Assembly: GCA_026392255.1 (NCBI GenBank)
Contig: JAPLCJ010000017.1
Span: forward strand, 124,001-188,000
Direction: 5' to 3'
DNA: 64,000 bases
Source of the DNA: Solirubrobacterales bacterium
Lineage (GTDB): Bacteria > Actinomycetota > Thermoleophilia > Solirubrobacterales > Solirubrobacteraceae
Shown: positions 16,888 to 25,870 of the stretch, piece by piece
How the letters are laid out: every line of letters starts with the position of its first letter
How positions within the stretch are numbered: position 1 is the stretch's first letter
Notes under the pieces: model-generated
Seen by the model: the letters and a program-made list of their open reading frames with translations, nothing else
The model's database searches: none
What the model was told of the DNA's origin: nothing
Translations under genes and position numbers: made by a program

Positions 16888-17700
16888 CTACGCGCGGCGG
16901 ACGATGATGCCGCCAATAGTCAGTGTGGCTGTGAGACCCACGGCGATTAGAGCGAGCGCGGTACCCAAGGCGAGTTTCTCCTGCACCCCGAATGCGATCG
17001 AGTTGTTGACCGAGTGGAGGGCAATACACGGGAGTAAAGATCCTGTCACCACACGCAACAAGCAGAGGATCGCACCCAGAACCGCCAAGGGAACCAGAAG
17101 GGCTCCGGGCGACGAGCCGGCGTGAAGCAGACCAAACAGGACGCCAGTGCCCAACACGCCGACAACGAGCCCAGCGTGCTTCCAGAGCACCGTGAACACA
17201 AAGCCTCTAAACAGGAACTCCTCCGCCAGTGGCGCGGCCACAGTTATTAGCAACGCCCCGCCAGCCCAGAGGAACGCTGAACGGTTGACCCCCAGTTGCT
17301 CAGTCAGAGTCTGCTTCTCGTGTGAGTCAAGTAGTGCTTTCCAAGCAGCAGTAGCCCCGATGAAGACAAACCAGCCAAGTGCTGCCAGGCCAACAGCTTG
17401 GCCCTTGCGCGCAACTCGAACAAAGCCAAATTCGGCTGGGACCAGTTTCCGGACTGCTAGCCAAACAGCGAATGCTGCGCCGCAAATGAAAGCCAAGTCC
17501 ATGACCAACGTTTCACCCAGATGAACACCATGCCCCTTCAGCGAAACCTTCGTTCCAGCGATCCTTCCCACCGCGAGTACCAAGATGACAAACATCGTCG
17601 TTCCAAGCACCGCAAAGCTCGCTATTGACAGGATGGCGAGTGGAATAGTCCACATCGGCCAGTCCGGAAGACCGGCCCTTATCTGCTTGAGATCACTCAC
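16888..17700 (-). CDS. CPBP-family intramembrane protease (Abi/CAAX-type)
   Basis: 270-residue polytopic membrane protein with about eight hydrophobic segments. The CPBP motifs are intact: EEFLFRGF (motif 1, catalytic Glu pair and Arg) and FGLLHAG (motif 2 His), followed by a third hydrophobic motif with SVNNSIAF. Bacterial members cleave or process prenylated or bacteriocin-related substrates, and many are of unknown role. Starts at GTG 17700. Divergent from the penicillin-binding protein across a 95-base region holding a perfect inverted repeat, and 10 bases upstream of the L,D-transpeptidase gene. Confidence 0.88.
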   Translation of the reverse strand: MSDLKQIRAGLPDWPMWTIPLAILSIASFAVLGTTMFVILVLAVGRIAGTKVSLKGHGVHLGETLVMDLAFICGAAFAVWLAVRKLVPAEFGFVRVARKGQAVGLAALGWFVFIGATAAWKALLDSHEKQTLTEQLGVNRSAFLWAGGALLITVAAPLAEEFLFRGFVFTVLWKHAGLVVGVLGTGVLFGLLHAGSSPGALLVPLAVLGAILCLLRVVTGSLLPCIALHSVNNSIAFGVQEKLALGTALALIAVGLTATLTIGGIIVRRA

Positions 17701-17734
17701 TGGTCAAAGGATCCCACCCTGCGGGGGCGAAGGA

Positions 17735-17754
17735 AGTCAAGGCTAGACTTGACT
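17735..17754. promoter_or_regulatory. inverted-repeat operator with divergent -35 boxes
   Basis: AGTCAAG-GCTAGA-CTTGACT: seven-base perfect arms, six-base spacer. The right arm contains TTGACT, a -35 for the PBP gene (TAGAGG at 17771-17776, spacer 16). The left arm gives TTGACT on the minus strand for the CPBP gene (TGGGAT at 17716-17711, spacer 18). A dimeric regulator bound here would control both promoters. Confidence 0.5.
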
Positions 17755-17795
17755 GGCTGGCAACCTTCAATAGAGGTAGCCAAGGCATCTGATCC

Positions 17796-19916
17796 ATGAC
17801 CCAAACGTCCCGACAAAAACGCAAGGCGCGAGCTTCGAGGTCTAGGGGTTCCAAAATCGTTCTCGGCACGGTCTTGGCAATCGGAGGAATTGGAGTCCTA
17901 GGATTTGGCTGGGTTCTTGCGACAGCCGCAGGCTCACCGGGCATCGACGAGCTGCGGCCATCAGAGCAAGGCTCCACATCAGCCGTTTATGCGGCCGATG
18001 GCAGCCGACTGGGATTCATGTCCACAGTCGTCCTCAGGGAGCCGGTTGACGGATCATTGATTCCCAAGCAGTTGGGGCAAGCAACAGTCGCGATCGAGGA
18101 CCGGCGCTTTTACCAACACACGGGCGTTGACTACGTCGGCATTGCCCGGGCAGCGGTCAAGAATCTGACCTCAGGCAAGACGCTCCAAGGCGGCTCCACC
18201 CTGACGATGCAGCTTGCCCGCAACCTCTACATCCCGGGTGAGCGAAGCGTCAAGTCAATCGACCGGAAGATCAAGGAGGCCAAATGGGCGCTTGAGCTCG
18301 AGAGCGAACACAGCAAGCAATGGATTCTTGACTCGTACATGAACGATGTGGCCTACGGAACCATGGGTGGCCAGACCGCCGTCGGCGTTCAGGCTGCTTC
18401 CAGGATGTTCTTCGACAAGCCAGTCAACGAGCTGACCCTCGGTCAGTGCGCACTGCTTGCCGGTCTGCCGCAGGCCCCGTCGCAGTACAACCCATTCCTC
18501 AATCCGATCGGGGCCACAAAGCGGCGCGGCGAGGTCCTTGACTCAATGGCCCGATCAGGGTCAATCAGCCAGCAGGAGGCCGACACGGCCAAGCTGGAGC
18601 CACTGGCAACCAAGCGCAACGCCTACTTCACGACGCGCCGAGAGGGCTTCTTCTTTGACTACGTAACTGAGGAGCTTTACCGCAAGTACGGTGTCGCAGC
18701 CGTCCGTCAGGGTGGGCTCCGGATTGACACCACGATCGAGCCCAAGTTGCAAGAGGCCGGCCGTGCAGCAATCGCGGGGCGTCTTGGTCAGCCGGGGGAT
18801 CCGGCCTCAGCGCTCGTCTCAATGGACCCAAAGTCCGGAGCCATCAGAGCAATGGTTTCATCCGCCGACTACGGCCACACCAAGTTCAACTACGCCTCAC
18901 AAGGGCAGCGGCAGCCTGGTTCAACCTTCAAGGTCATGGTGCTCGTGGCAGCTCTCCGCAAAGGCTTTGACCCGAACAGCACTACCTACGAGTCAAAGGA
19001 GCTAACTCCCGGTTGGCTCGATGGCTACCCAACCTATGGCGTATCGACCTATGCCCATTCGTATGGAGGGTTGATGAACCTCGTACAGGCAACACTTCAG
19101 TCAGACAACACGGTCTACGCCCAGTTGGATGCTGATGTTGGCCCCGAAGAAGTCCGCCAAACGGCGTACGACATGGGGATCACGAGCAAGCTGGATGCCT
19201 TCCCAGCCGAGGGACTTGGTGGACTCACCATCGGGGTAAGTCCGCTTGAGATGGCCAACGCTTATGCCACCTTGGACAACGGTGGGGTACGAGTCGACCC
19301 AGTTGCAATCACTCGCGTCACCTTCCCTAACGGTCGAACTGACGACCTTGGCAAGGTCAAGGCGACAAAGGTCTTCAGTGACGGAATCGCGGCGGCGGCA
19401 ACTAGCATCCTCGAACAGAACGTCCAGAGTGGCACGGGAACCGCTGCCAGCTATGGCTGCCCAGCTGCTGGCAAAACTGGAACAACCAGCGATTACAAGG
19501 ACGCCTGGTTTGTGGGCTTCACCCCGAAACTCTCGACGGCTGTCTGGGTGGGATACGCCAATCCACCAACCTCTATGTACTCCGTCCACGGCATCACAGT
19601 CGCCGGAGGCACTTTCCCAGCTGGGATCTGGCACGACTTTATGTCGGTCGCACACGGCAAGTCCTGTGATCCGTTCCCAACTCCAACTGAACCATTTAGC
19701 GGACAGACCTTCATGGGAGGCAACTCTGCCAGTGGGGCAATTGAAACCACCACCAGTACAACCACCAAGAAGAAGACAAAGCCAAAGACAAAGCCCTACG
19801 AGAAGCCTCCGGTCAAGCCAGGTGGTGGTGGAACTGGCGGTGGTGACGGTGGTGGCGGAACTGGCGGTGGAGGCGGCGACGGTGGTGGTGGCGTGACCCC
19901 TGGTGGCGGTACCTAA
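17796..19916 (+). CDS. class A penicillin-binding protein (glycosyltransferase GT51 + transpeptidase)
   Basis: Bifunctional peptidoglycan synthase of 706 residues. Short basic cytoplasmic tail, one membrane anchor (KIVLGTVLAIGGIGVLGFGWVLATAAG, ~20-46), GT51 domain with EDRRFYQHTGVD (catalytic Glu) and GGSTLTMQLARN, then the transpeptidase with QPGSTFK (Ser-x-x-Lys), SDN (Ser-x-Asn, in LQSDNTVYAQ) and KTGTTSDYKDAWF (KTGT box). The tail from about residue 640 is Thr/Lys-rich then almost pure Gly with Asp, probably disordered wall-spanning. Divergent from the CPBP gene; likely under the inverted repeat at 17735-17754. Confidence 0.95.
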   Translation: MTQTSRQKRKARASRSRGSKIVLGTVLAIGGIGVLGFGWVLATAAGSPGIDELRPSEQGSTSAVYAADGSRLGFMSTVVLREPVDGSLIPKQLGQATVAIEDRRFYQHTGVDYVGIARAAVKNLTSGKTLQGGSTLTMQLARNLYIPGERSVKSIDRKIKEAKWALELESEHSKQWILDSYMNDVAYGTMGGQTAVGVQAASRMFFDKPVNELTLGQCALLAGLPQAPSQYNPFLNPIGATKRRGEVLDSMARSGSISQQEADTAKLEPLATKRNAYFTTRREGFFFDYVTEELYRKYGVAAVRQGGLRIDTTIEPKLQEAGRAAIAGRLGQPGDPASALVSMDPKSGAIRAMVSSADYGHTKFNYASQGQRQPGSTFKVMVLVAALRKGFDPNSTTYESKELTPGWLDGYPTYGVSTYAHSYGGLMNLVQATLQSDNTVYAQLDADVGPEEVRQTAYDMGITSKLDAFPAEGLGGLTIGVSPLEMANAYATLDNGGVRVDPVAITRVTFPNGRTDDLGKVKATKVFSDGIAAAATSILEQNVQSGTGTAASYGCPAAGKTGTTSDYKDAWFVGFTPKLSTAVWVGYANPPTSMYSVHGITVAGGTFPAGIWHDFMSVAHGKSCDPFPTPTEPFSGQTFMGGNSASGAIETTTSTTTKKKTKPKTKPYEKPPVKPGGGGTGGGDGGGGTGGGGGDGGGGVTPGGGT

Positions 19917-19988
19917 ACCCATTCCTGTTCGTGACGGACCGGCCGCAATTGCAGTGGCCGTAAGGACAGTTGGTACGGTTTCCCATGT

Positions 19989-20003
19989 CCCGGCGGTGCC
20001 GGG
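19989..20003 (+). promoter_or_regulatory. GC-rich hairpin upstream of infA
   Basis: CCCGGC-GGT-GCCGGG, a perfect six-base stem ending 18 bases before the infA GTG. It has no U-run, so it could be a weak end of the PBP transcript or part of the infA leader. Confidence 0.35.
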
Positions 20004-20021
20004 CAACACGACTGGAGAAAA

Positions 20022-20252
20022 GTGGCCAAGGAAGAAAAGATCGAGATGGAGGGGACCGTCGAAGACGCCCTCCCGAATGCAATGTTCAAAGTCAAGCTCG
20101 ATGACCTGCCTGATGATGCCGATCCCGTTCTCGGCCATATAGCCGGCAAGATGCGCCGCTTCCGCATCAGAATCAATCCGGGCGACAGGGTTCGCGTAGA
20201 GGTCTCCCCATACGACCTCACCCGCGGACGCATCGTCTACCGCCACAAGTAA
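20022..20252 (+). CDS. infA: translation initiation factor IF-1
   Basis: 76-residue OB-fold factor that binds the 30S A site. It starts at a GTG with GGAG nine bases upstream. The family pattern is clear: [50 protein letters not shown]. Compared with the usual 71-73 residues it has a few extra acidic residues in the loop between strands 2 and 3 ([11 protein letters not shown] replaces ENGHEVL). It sits between a PBP and thiL rather than in the S10/spc/alpha ribosomal cluster, so it may be a second copy or a relocated gene. Confidence 0.93.
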   Translation: MAKEEKIEMEGTVEDALPNAMFKVKLDDLPDDADPVLGHIAGKMRRFRIRINPGDRVRVEVSPYDLTRGRIVYRHK

Positions 20253-20268
20253 CAGCTGGTATCAGGGC

Positions 20269-21207
20269 ATGCTCGAGCCAGAACTGCTCGAAGCGCTGGC
20301 CCGGTTGCTGACGCCGGCGGGTCCCGGGACCATCAGGTCCATCGGAGACGACGCCGCCGTCAGTGACTCACGCGGGCCAACCGCAACCAGTATTGATCAG
20401 ACTGTCGAAGGCATCCACGCAGACATGTCTGTGTTCACCTACGCAGACTTTGGCTGGCGAGCGGTGGCGACAGCAATATCTGACTTGGCAGCGATGGGAG
20501 CCACACCCGCCGACGTCTTAGTTGCCCTCGCCCTACCTGCGGGAGTCTCTGCGGAAGACGCCACCTCACTCATTTCCGCAGCAGACGCTGCTGCTACTTC
20601 CAGCGGCGCGCGAATCATCGGCGGCGACATTGTTTCCTCTCCTACGCTCAGCGCGGCGGTGACAGTAGTTGGGGTTGATCCTCAACAGCCTGGCTTTGTC
20701 GGCCGCGGAGGAGCAGTCCCCGGCGACTTGATTGGTGTGACCGGAAGCCTTGGCGGCTCTGCAGCAGGCCTAATCGCACTCCGAGCAGGCGACTCGACCA
20801 GCCCAGTAGCACGACGCCACTTGCGCCCTACTGCACGAGTCGCGGAGGGCCGCGCCTTGGCAGCCGCGGGGGTCACATCGATGATCGACATCTCTGATGG
20901 CATTGCAACTGATGCCGTCCACATCGGGACCGCCAGCGGCGCCTGTCTGGAAATCCGTATCGAGGACCTTCCAGTTCAGGACGGCGTGGAGGCGATCGCC
21001 TTGCAGTCCGGTGTTGAGCCGACAGTCTTCGCCGCCACCGGAGGAGAAGACTTTGAGCTGCTCTTCACCGTCAACCCAAGCAAACGCGCAGCCATAGAGC
21101 TGGCAGTGGGGGCAATCGGTGTCAGCTGGATTGGTGAGGTAACCGCAAACCAACCAGGCAGCAACCTGACGCAGGCCGGTCTAGCTGGCTGGCAGCACGG
21201 CGACTAA
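20269..21207 (+). CDS. thiL: thiamine-monophosphate kinase
   Basis: Phosphorylates thiamine phosphate to the cofactor thiamine diphosphate. 312 residues. PurM-like ATP-binding fold with SIGDDAAV (Mg/ATP ligands), DQTVEGIHAD, RAVATAISDLAAMGA, IIGGDIVSSP, GSLGGSAAGL, SMIDISDGIATDAVHI and TGGEDFELLFTV. Starts 16 bases after infA and is probably co-transcribed with it. Its TAA overlaps the stop of the convergent M28-like gene by four bases. Confidence 0.94.
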   Translation: MLEPELLEALARLLTPAGPGTIRSIGDDAAVSDSRGPTATSIDQTVEGIHADMSVFTYADFGWRAVATAISDLAAMGATPADVLVALALPAGVSAEDATSLISAADAAATSSGARIIGGDIVSSPTLSAAVTVVGVDPQQPGFVGRGGAVPGDLIGVTGSLGGSAAGLIALRAGDSTSPVARRHLRPTARVAEGRALAAAGVTSMIDISDGIATDAVHIGTASGACLEIRIEDLPVQDGVEAIALQSGVEPTVFAATGGEDFELLFTVNPSKRAAIELAVGAIGVSWIGEVTANQPGSNLTQAGLAGWQHGD

Positions 21208-22958
21208 CGTCGGCCAAGCAGAGATTCAGTGCCCCCGAGGGATCCCGGGCCTGCATACGTGAGCGGTCCCCTAGTCACAAAGTCAAACTCGGTGTCCTGG
21301 TTGGATCGCCAAATAACCACAGCGATGCTCGCAAGCAACCCGGCAAAAAGCGTGACGATCAGACCGCCCAAGATCCCTACCGAGCCGCCTGAGAGTTGCA
21401 GCACGATCAGCCATCCGAACTGAATAGGACCTGCCCCAAACGAGGACATCAGCGACAGCATCGCCAGCACAAGTGGAATCAGTGTGAGGGCTAGAAGAAA
21501 GAAGCCAAGCCGCCTCCCGACAGACCGATCAGGACTCGCCAGCCATGGAGCGACGTGGACAAAGCCCACCACCAGTAGCGCGCTGACCGGGTTAACCAAC
21601 CAAATTACCGCTCCACCAGCTACCGCCATCAACATCAGGGCCGCGGGAGCCGCTTCACCCGGTCCCGGGGCGTCTTCAGGTCGGGTGTAATCAGTTTCAC
21701 CACCCCGAATCGCAGGCCGCAGAAACATCCAACCGAGGATCCCAATCACAGGTAGGCCGGCTACCGCGGCCCAGGCCACTGGAACTGATCCCGGAGTCGG
21801 AACAGACGCTGGAACCCCCGGGATTACTCCGACCGCTCCAGCGAGCAATAGCCAAATCCACATCAGCCCAAAGACCGGCCAAGCGGAAGCAAGCCAGCGA
21901 ACGCTGGCCAGAACTGGGATTCGCCTCCGTCGCGCGCGAGCGAGCCCATCAACGCCAACGACGAGTGCCACGGCTAACAGCGCTCCTGAAACCAAAGTGA
22001 GGACCCAAGGCGGCAACTCTCGATCACGGATTGGAACAGTCGCTGATGGTCGGCCCGGCCAGTTGCCCGATCCCCCATCCAAGACTCCCGCAAGACGTAA
22101 GACCGCTCTTCCGAACGAATCCAGATCAGCTCCGGCCATCGCCGAGCCATTAATTGCTTCCTCGCCCGCTGAGCTGACCATCACGGCAGCAACTCCCGCC
22201 GAAAGAAGCCGTCCCTGATCTCCAGTTGTGAGCGGAAGGGCAAGCCTTGCGAGCCGCGAAGATGATGTGGGTGCACCAGGGTTGAGTCCCGTCTCAGTTG
22301 CCAGCGCCGACGCCGCGCTTCGCTCAAGCGCAAGCGGTGCGGCCACCGAGCGTGCTTCAGACCAGGGAACGACAAATGGCCGGTGCAGACCGGCGCCAGA
22401 TGTCTCACCCAGAACCACCGCGGCAATCGTGCCGTCGGAAGGTGTCGTGAACTCGGCCAATGCCCCGCCCGGGCCAGCCCCAGTAGAGACAAATTCGACT
22501 GTTTGCATAACAGTCCGGCCACCAATTGCCCTGGCTAGCTCCAGCAGCGTGGCCGTCCCGGTCAGTGGAACTTCGCCTGAACCAGGCGTGGCGCGATCAG
22601 CCGCGAGCACTACCTTGGCTTGTGAGAAGCCAGTCCGGACCGCCCGGACTGTCGTCGTGCTGCGCTCCCCGATGATCGTTGCAGTCTGAGATCGCTGGAC
22701 GGTCACCTTCAGTCCCGCCGCGCGGAACCTTGTTGCCACAAACTCAGCGGCCTTGTCATCCCCAATGCTTCCTGGTGACCGGTTGGGGATAGCCCTCAAA
22801 CTCTTCAGATCTGCCATCGCCGCTTGGGAGTCAAACGCGTCTGGCGCCAAGGCAACCGTGCGAGCTTCGGGGGATGGGCGCAGCGAGAATGCCCCGACGA
22901 CGAAGACGGGAATCATCACAAAAAGCAGGACCACTCGATGCAACCGACCTTCAAGCAT
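21204..22958 (-). CDS. M28-peptidase-like multi-spanning membrane protein, likely inactive
   Basis: 584 residues from the ATG at 22958 (another ATG at 23000 adds 14 residues). An N-terminal membrane segment (RVVLLFVMIPVFVVGAFSL) leads to an outside domain of about 300 residues patterned like an M28 aminopeptidase (SPGSIGDDKAAEFVATRFRAAGLKVTVQ, then VVLAADRATPG, GTATLLELARAIGG, TVEFVSTGAG). The zinc-ligand positions of the family (the GAHYD His and Asp, the Asp of GANDNASG, the Glu pair of FxxxEE) read AADRA, SGEVPLTG and STGAGPG. About eight membrane helices follow. I infer a pseudo-enzyme with a binding or scaffold role. Convergent with thiL, divergent from the trehalose genes. Confidence 0.7.
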   Translation of the reverse strand: MLEGRLHRVVLLFVMIPVFVVGAFSLRPSPEARTVALAPDAFDSQAAMADLKSLRAIPNRSPGSIGDDKAAEFVATRFRAAGLKVTVQRSQTATIIGERSTTTVRAVRTGFSQAKVVLAADRATPGSGEVPLTGTATLLELARAIGGRTVMQTVEFVSTGAGPGGALAEFTTPSDGTIAAVVLGETSGAGLHRPFVVPWSEARSVAAPLALERSAASALATETGLNPGAPTSSSRLARLALPLTTGDQGRLLSAGVAAVMVSSAGEEAINGSAMAGADLDSFGRAVLRLAGVLDGGSGNWPGRPSATVPIRDRELPPWVLTLVSGALLAVALVVGVDGLARARRRRIPVLASVRWLASAWPVFGLMWIWLLLAGAVGVIPGVPASVPTPGSVPVAWAAVAGLPVIGILGWMFLRPAIRGGETDYTRPEDAPGPGEAAPAALMLMAVAGGAVIWLVNPVSALLVVGFVHVAPWLASPDRSVGRRLGFFLLALTLIPLVLAMLSLMSSFGAGPIQFGWLIVLQLSGGSVGILGGLIVTLFAGLLASIAVVIWRSNQDTEFDFVTRGPLTYAGPGSLGGTESLLGRR

Positions 22959-23028
22959 CTGCCCAGCGTAGCCACCCCAGCGGCTCCCCTTCAGCGGCAT
23001 TCATGGCTTGTAGTGCCCAATTCGCGAG

Positions 23029-23034
23029 TATCGT
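23029..23034 (+). promoter_or_regulatory. -10 element for the trehalose synthase gene
   Basis: TATCGT ends ten bases before the ATG at 23045, so the transcript should be leaderless or nearly so; no Shine-Dalgarno is visible. Confidence 0.4.
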
Positions 23035-23044
23035 CCGATCGAAG

Positions 23045-24283
23045 ATGATTCAAACTGTCCCACTCGGTACCAAGCAGCTCGCGGACTACGCATCAATCGT
23101 CGGTCGCGACCTGATTGAGGAGATCCACGCTCTTGCCGAGCCTTTGCAAGGCCACAAGGTTCTGCACTTGTCGGCAACCGCCTACGGAGGTGGTGTGGCG
23201 GAGATCCTCTACACGCTGCTGCCGCTGATGCGCGACATTGGACTCGATGCCCAATGGCAAGTGATTTATGGGCAGGACGAGTTCTTCAGTGCGACGAAGC
23301 AGATGCACAACTCCCTCCAAGGCGACCCAAACGATCTGACCCCACAGCAGTGGGCGGACTGGAAGCACTACAACGAGCTCAACGCTGAGCAGCTTTCGGG
23401 CGGCTGGGACACTTGCATCGTCCACGACCCACAGCCCGCGGCGATCATGAACCTCGTCCCAGAGCAGGCCAAGCAGTGGGTCTGGCGCTGCCATATCGAT
23501 CTATCGACACCTAACCAGGACACAATTCGCCAACTACTGCCCTACATCGCTGACTACCCAGAGTCCGTGTTCCACATGCAGCAGTATGTACCGGAGGGAA
23601 TGAACGGCAACGTCAACATCGTTCCCCCAGCGATCGATCCTCTGGCGCCAAAGAACATGGCCTTCTCACTAGACGAGGCCGCCTACATCTGTCACCAGTT
23701 CGGGATTGACGTCGAGCGTCCTCTCGTCTGTCAGGTATCGCGCTTTGACCCTTGGAAAGACCCACTCGGTGTTATTGACTCCTTCCGGCTTGCGCGCGAG
23801 GAGGCCCCTGACATCCAGCTTGCGCTGATTGGATCAATGGCCTCTGATGACCCGGAGGGATGGGAGTTCTTCAATGCCACTGTTGAACACGCGGCCGGTG
23901 ATCCTGACATTCACATCCTCAACAACTTCAACAATGTTGGAGCGATCGAAGTGAACGCGTTTCAGTCGCATTCTGATGTTCTGATTCAAAAGTCAACCCG
24001 TGAAGGTTTTGGCCTGACGGTCTCTGAGGCCCTCTGGAAAGCGCGTCCGTTCATCGGCGGCGATGTTGGTGGCATCCCACTCCAGATCACCGACGGTGTG
24101 TCCGGTTACCTCGTCAGCGACGCGGAGCAGTGTGCCGCTCGAACGCTCGACATTCTCAGGGACCCTGTCCTTGGCGCAAAGCTCGGTAAGGCGGGGAAGG
24201 AACACGTTCGCAAACACTTTCTTACACCTCGACTGTTGAGGGACTGGCTGAAGATCATTAGTCGGGCGCAAACGGGTTCATGA
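23045..24283 (+). CDS. treT: trehalose synthase-like GT4 glycosyltransferase (TreT type)
   Basis: 412-residue GT-B retaining glycosyltransferase. TreT joins NDP-glucose and glucose into trehalose in one step. Seen: HLSATAYGGGVAEILYTLLPLMRDIGLDAQWQVI (acceptor-domain glycine loop), WVWRCHIDLSTPN, PPAIDPLAPKN, QVSRFDPWKDPLGVI and KSTREGFGLTVSEALWKARPFIGGDVGGIP with the EX7E nucleotide-sugar motif. The frame is open upstream but the start is placed at 23045, where family similarity begins. ATGA overlap with the GT20 gene makes a two-gene operon. Other GT4 disaccharide synthases are possible; the HLSATAYGGGVAEIL pattern favours TreT. Confidence 0.82.
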   Translation: MIQTVPLGTKQLADYASIVGRDLIEEIHALAEPLQGHKVLHLSATAYGGGVAEILYTLLPLMRDIGLDAQWQVIYGQDEFFSATKQMHNSLQGDPNDLTPQQWADWKHYNELNAEQLSGGWDTCIVHDPQPAAIMNLVPEQAKQWVWRCHIDLSTPNQDTIRQLLPYIADYPESVFHMQQYVPEGMNGNVNIVPPAIDPLAPKNMAFSLDEAAYICHQFGIDVERPLVCQVSRFDPWKDPLGVIDSFRLAREEAPDIQLALIGSMASDDPEGWEFFNATVEHAAGDPDIHILNNFNNVGAIEVNAFQSHSDVLIQKSTREGFGLTVSEALWKARPFIGGDVGGIPLQITDGVSGYLVSDAEQCAARTLDILRDPVLGAKLGKAGKEHVRKHFLTPRLLRDWLKIISRAQTGS

Positions 24284-25740
24284 CGGACGACTCCGCGCCG
24301 CTCGTACTTGTCTCCAACCGGGGCCCAGTGCGATTTCAGCCTGGCGGTGAGATGCGACGCGGCGGTGGTGGGCTCGTCACGGCGCTCACCGGGTTGGCCT
24401 CTTACCGCGATGTGACTTGGGTGGCGTCGGCCATGTCAGAGAGCGACGCGGAAGCAGCAAGACGCCACGGCGGAAAAGCATTCCCTGTGAGCCTTCCCGA
24501 CAGTCCACGTGACTACTTGGTTCGGTTGGTGGAGTCAGACCCGGCTGCCTACCACGGCTTTTACAGCATCGTCAGCAACCCGATGCTGTGGTTTATCCAG
24601 CATTACCTCTGGGACCTCTCCAATGCCCCCGACATTCGCAAAGAGGAAATCCAAGCCTTTGACTTCGGTTACAAACAGGTCAACGAGGACTTGGCTGCTG
24701 CCGTCCTAGAGGAGATCGAAGGTGTAGAAAATCCGGTCGTAATGGTCCACGACTACCACCTCTACACCCTGCCTGGCGTGATCCGCCGCGAACGGCCCGA
24801 CGCTTTCCTACAGCACTTTGTCCACATTCCATGGACGCAGTCCGACGCCTGGCGCGTATTGCCCGCCCGCCTGCGTGAGGAGCTTTTCACTGGAATCCTC
24901 GGCAACGACATCATCGGCGTGCACACGATGGCGTACCGCCGAAATTTTCTGCAGTGCTGCCGTGACCTAATGGATCTTGAGGTTGACTTTGAGGCCGGCA
25001 AAGTGATCGCCCCCGATGGGCGTGTTGTTTGGGTAAGGGCCTACCCGCTGCCGATTGATGCGGCGAGCACGCGGGCAATTGCTGCAAAGCAGCGCACCAA
25101 AGACTTTGAAACGGACTTGCAGCAACGCAGACGGGAGCATCTGATTCTGCGGGTTGACCGCGCAGATCTTTCCAAGAACGTCTTGCGCGGATTCACTGCA
25201 TTCGACGTGTTCCTGGAGCAGCACCCCGAGTTCCGGGAGCGGGTTTCCTTCATCGCACAGCTAATGCCATCCCGTACCGATGTGCCTGAGTATCTGGAAT
25301 ACCTCGAGCGGATCGAGGCACTCGTCGCCGTTGTCAACCAGCGTCACGGTACGCCCGACTGGATGCCGATCCAGCTCAAATTGCGGGACGACCTTGAAGA
25401 GGCTGTGGCTGCTTACAAGAACTACGACGTGCTGCTGGTCAACGCCATGTTTGACGGAATGAACCTTGTCGCGAAGGAGGGCCCGCTCGTAAATGAGCGC
25501 AACGGGGTATCCATCCTCTCCGAGAACACCGGAGCCCACGAGGAGCTCGGCGAGTTCGCGCTCTCTGTGAACCCATTCGATATTCAGGAGTTGGCTGACG
25601 CGATTCACACTGCCTTGACGATGCCTCCCGAGGAGCGTGCCCGCCGGCACAGGGGTCTCCAGGAGATTGTTACTGCGCGTGATCCGGGTGACTGGATCGA
25701 CGAGCAGCTTGCTGACATTGCCGCGCGGCGCCAGGGCTAG
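24280..25740 (+). CDS. otsA: GT20 glycosyltransferase, trehalose-6-phosphate synthase-like
   Basis: 486 residues, the normal size for OtsA (UDP-glucose + glucose-6-phosphate to trehalose-6-phosphate). Family marks: VSNRGPV at the N-terminus, GGGGLVTAL, VMVHDYHLYTLPGVIR, HFVHIPW, IIGVHTMAYRRNFLQCC, LRVDRADLSKN, NYDVLLVNAMFDGMNLVAKEGPLVNERNGVSILSENTGAHEEL. No trehalose-phosphatase domain or gene is in the window. Glucosylglycerol-phosphate synthase is a close relative and cannot be ruled out by eye. Coupled to the TreT-like gene by ATGA. Confidence 0.8.
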   Translation: MTDDSAPLVLVSNRGPVRFQPGGEMRRGGGGLVTALTGLASYRDVTWVASAMSESDAEAARRHGGKAFPVSLPDSPRDYLVRLVESDPAAYHGFYSIVSNPMLWFIQHYLWDLSNAPDIRKEEIQAFDFGYKQVNEDLAAAVLEEIEGVENPVVMVHDYHLYTLPGVIRRERPDAFLQHFVHIPWTQSDAWRVLPARLREELFTGILGNDIIGVHTMAYRRNFLQCCRDLMDLEVDFEAGKVIAPDGRVVWVRAYPLPIDAASTRAIAAKQRTKDFETDLQQRRREHLILRVDRADLSKNVLRGFTAFDVFLEQHPEFRERVSFIAQLMPSRTDVPEYLEYLERIEALVAVVNQRHGTPDWMPIQLKLRDDLEEAVAAYKNYDVLLVNAMFDGMNLVAKEGPLVNERNGVSILSENTGAHEELGEFALSVNPFDIQELADAIHTALTMPPEERARRHRGLQEIVTARDPGDWIDEQLADIAARRQG

Positions 25741-25870
25741 AGCCCGCCAAACTCGGGCCTTGGCGATGGTTGCTCCTCCCGCGCTGGTGGGTGCCACTGA
25801 GGGGCCCCGGTAGGAACAGGAGTCGTGCGTGCCGGTGGCTTTCTGAGCCGCCGTTTGCGCCTATGTCTGA

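Noticed and set aside
19101-20246. 381-codon minus-strand frame opposite the PBP tail and infA
   Set aside because: It is antisense to the strongly recognised PBP and IF-1 genes and its sequence has no family features.
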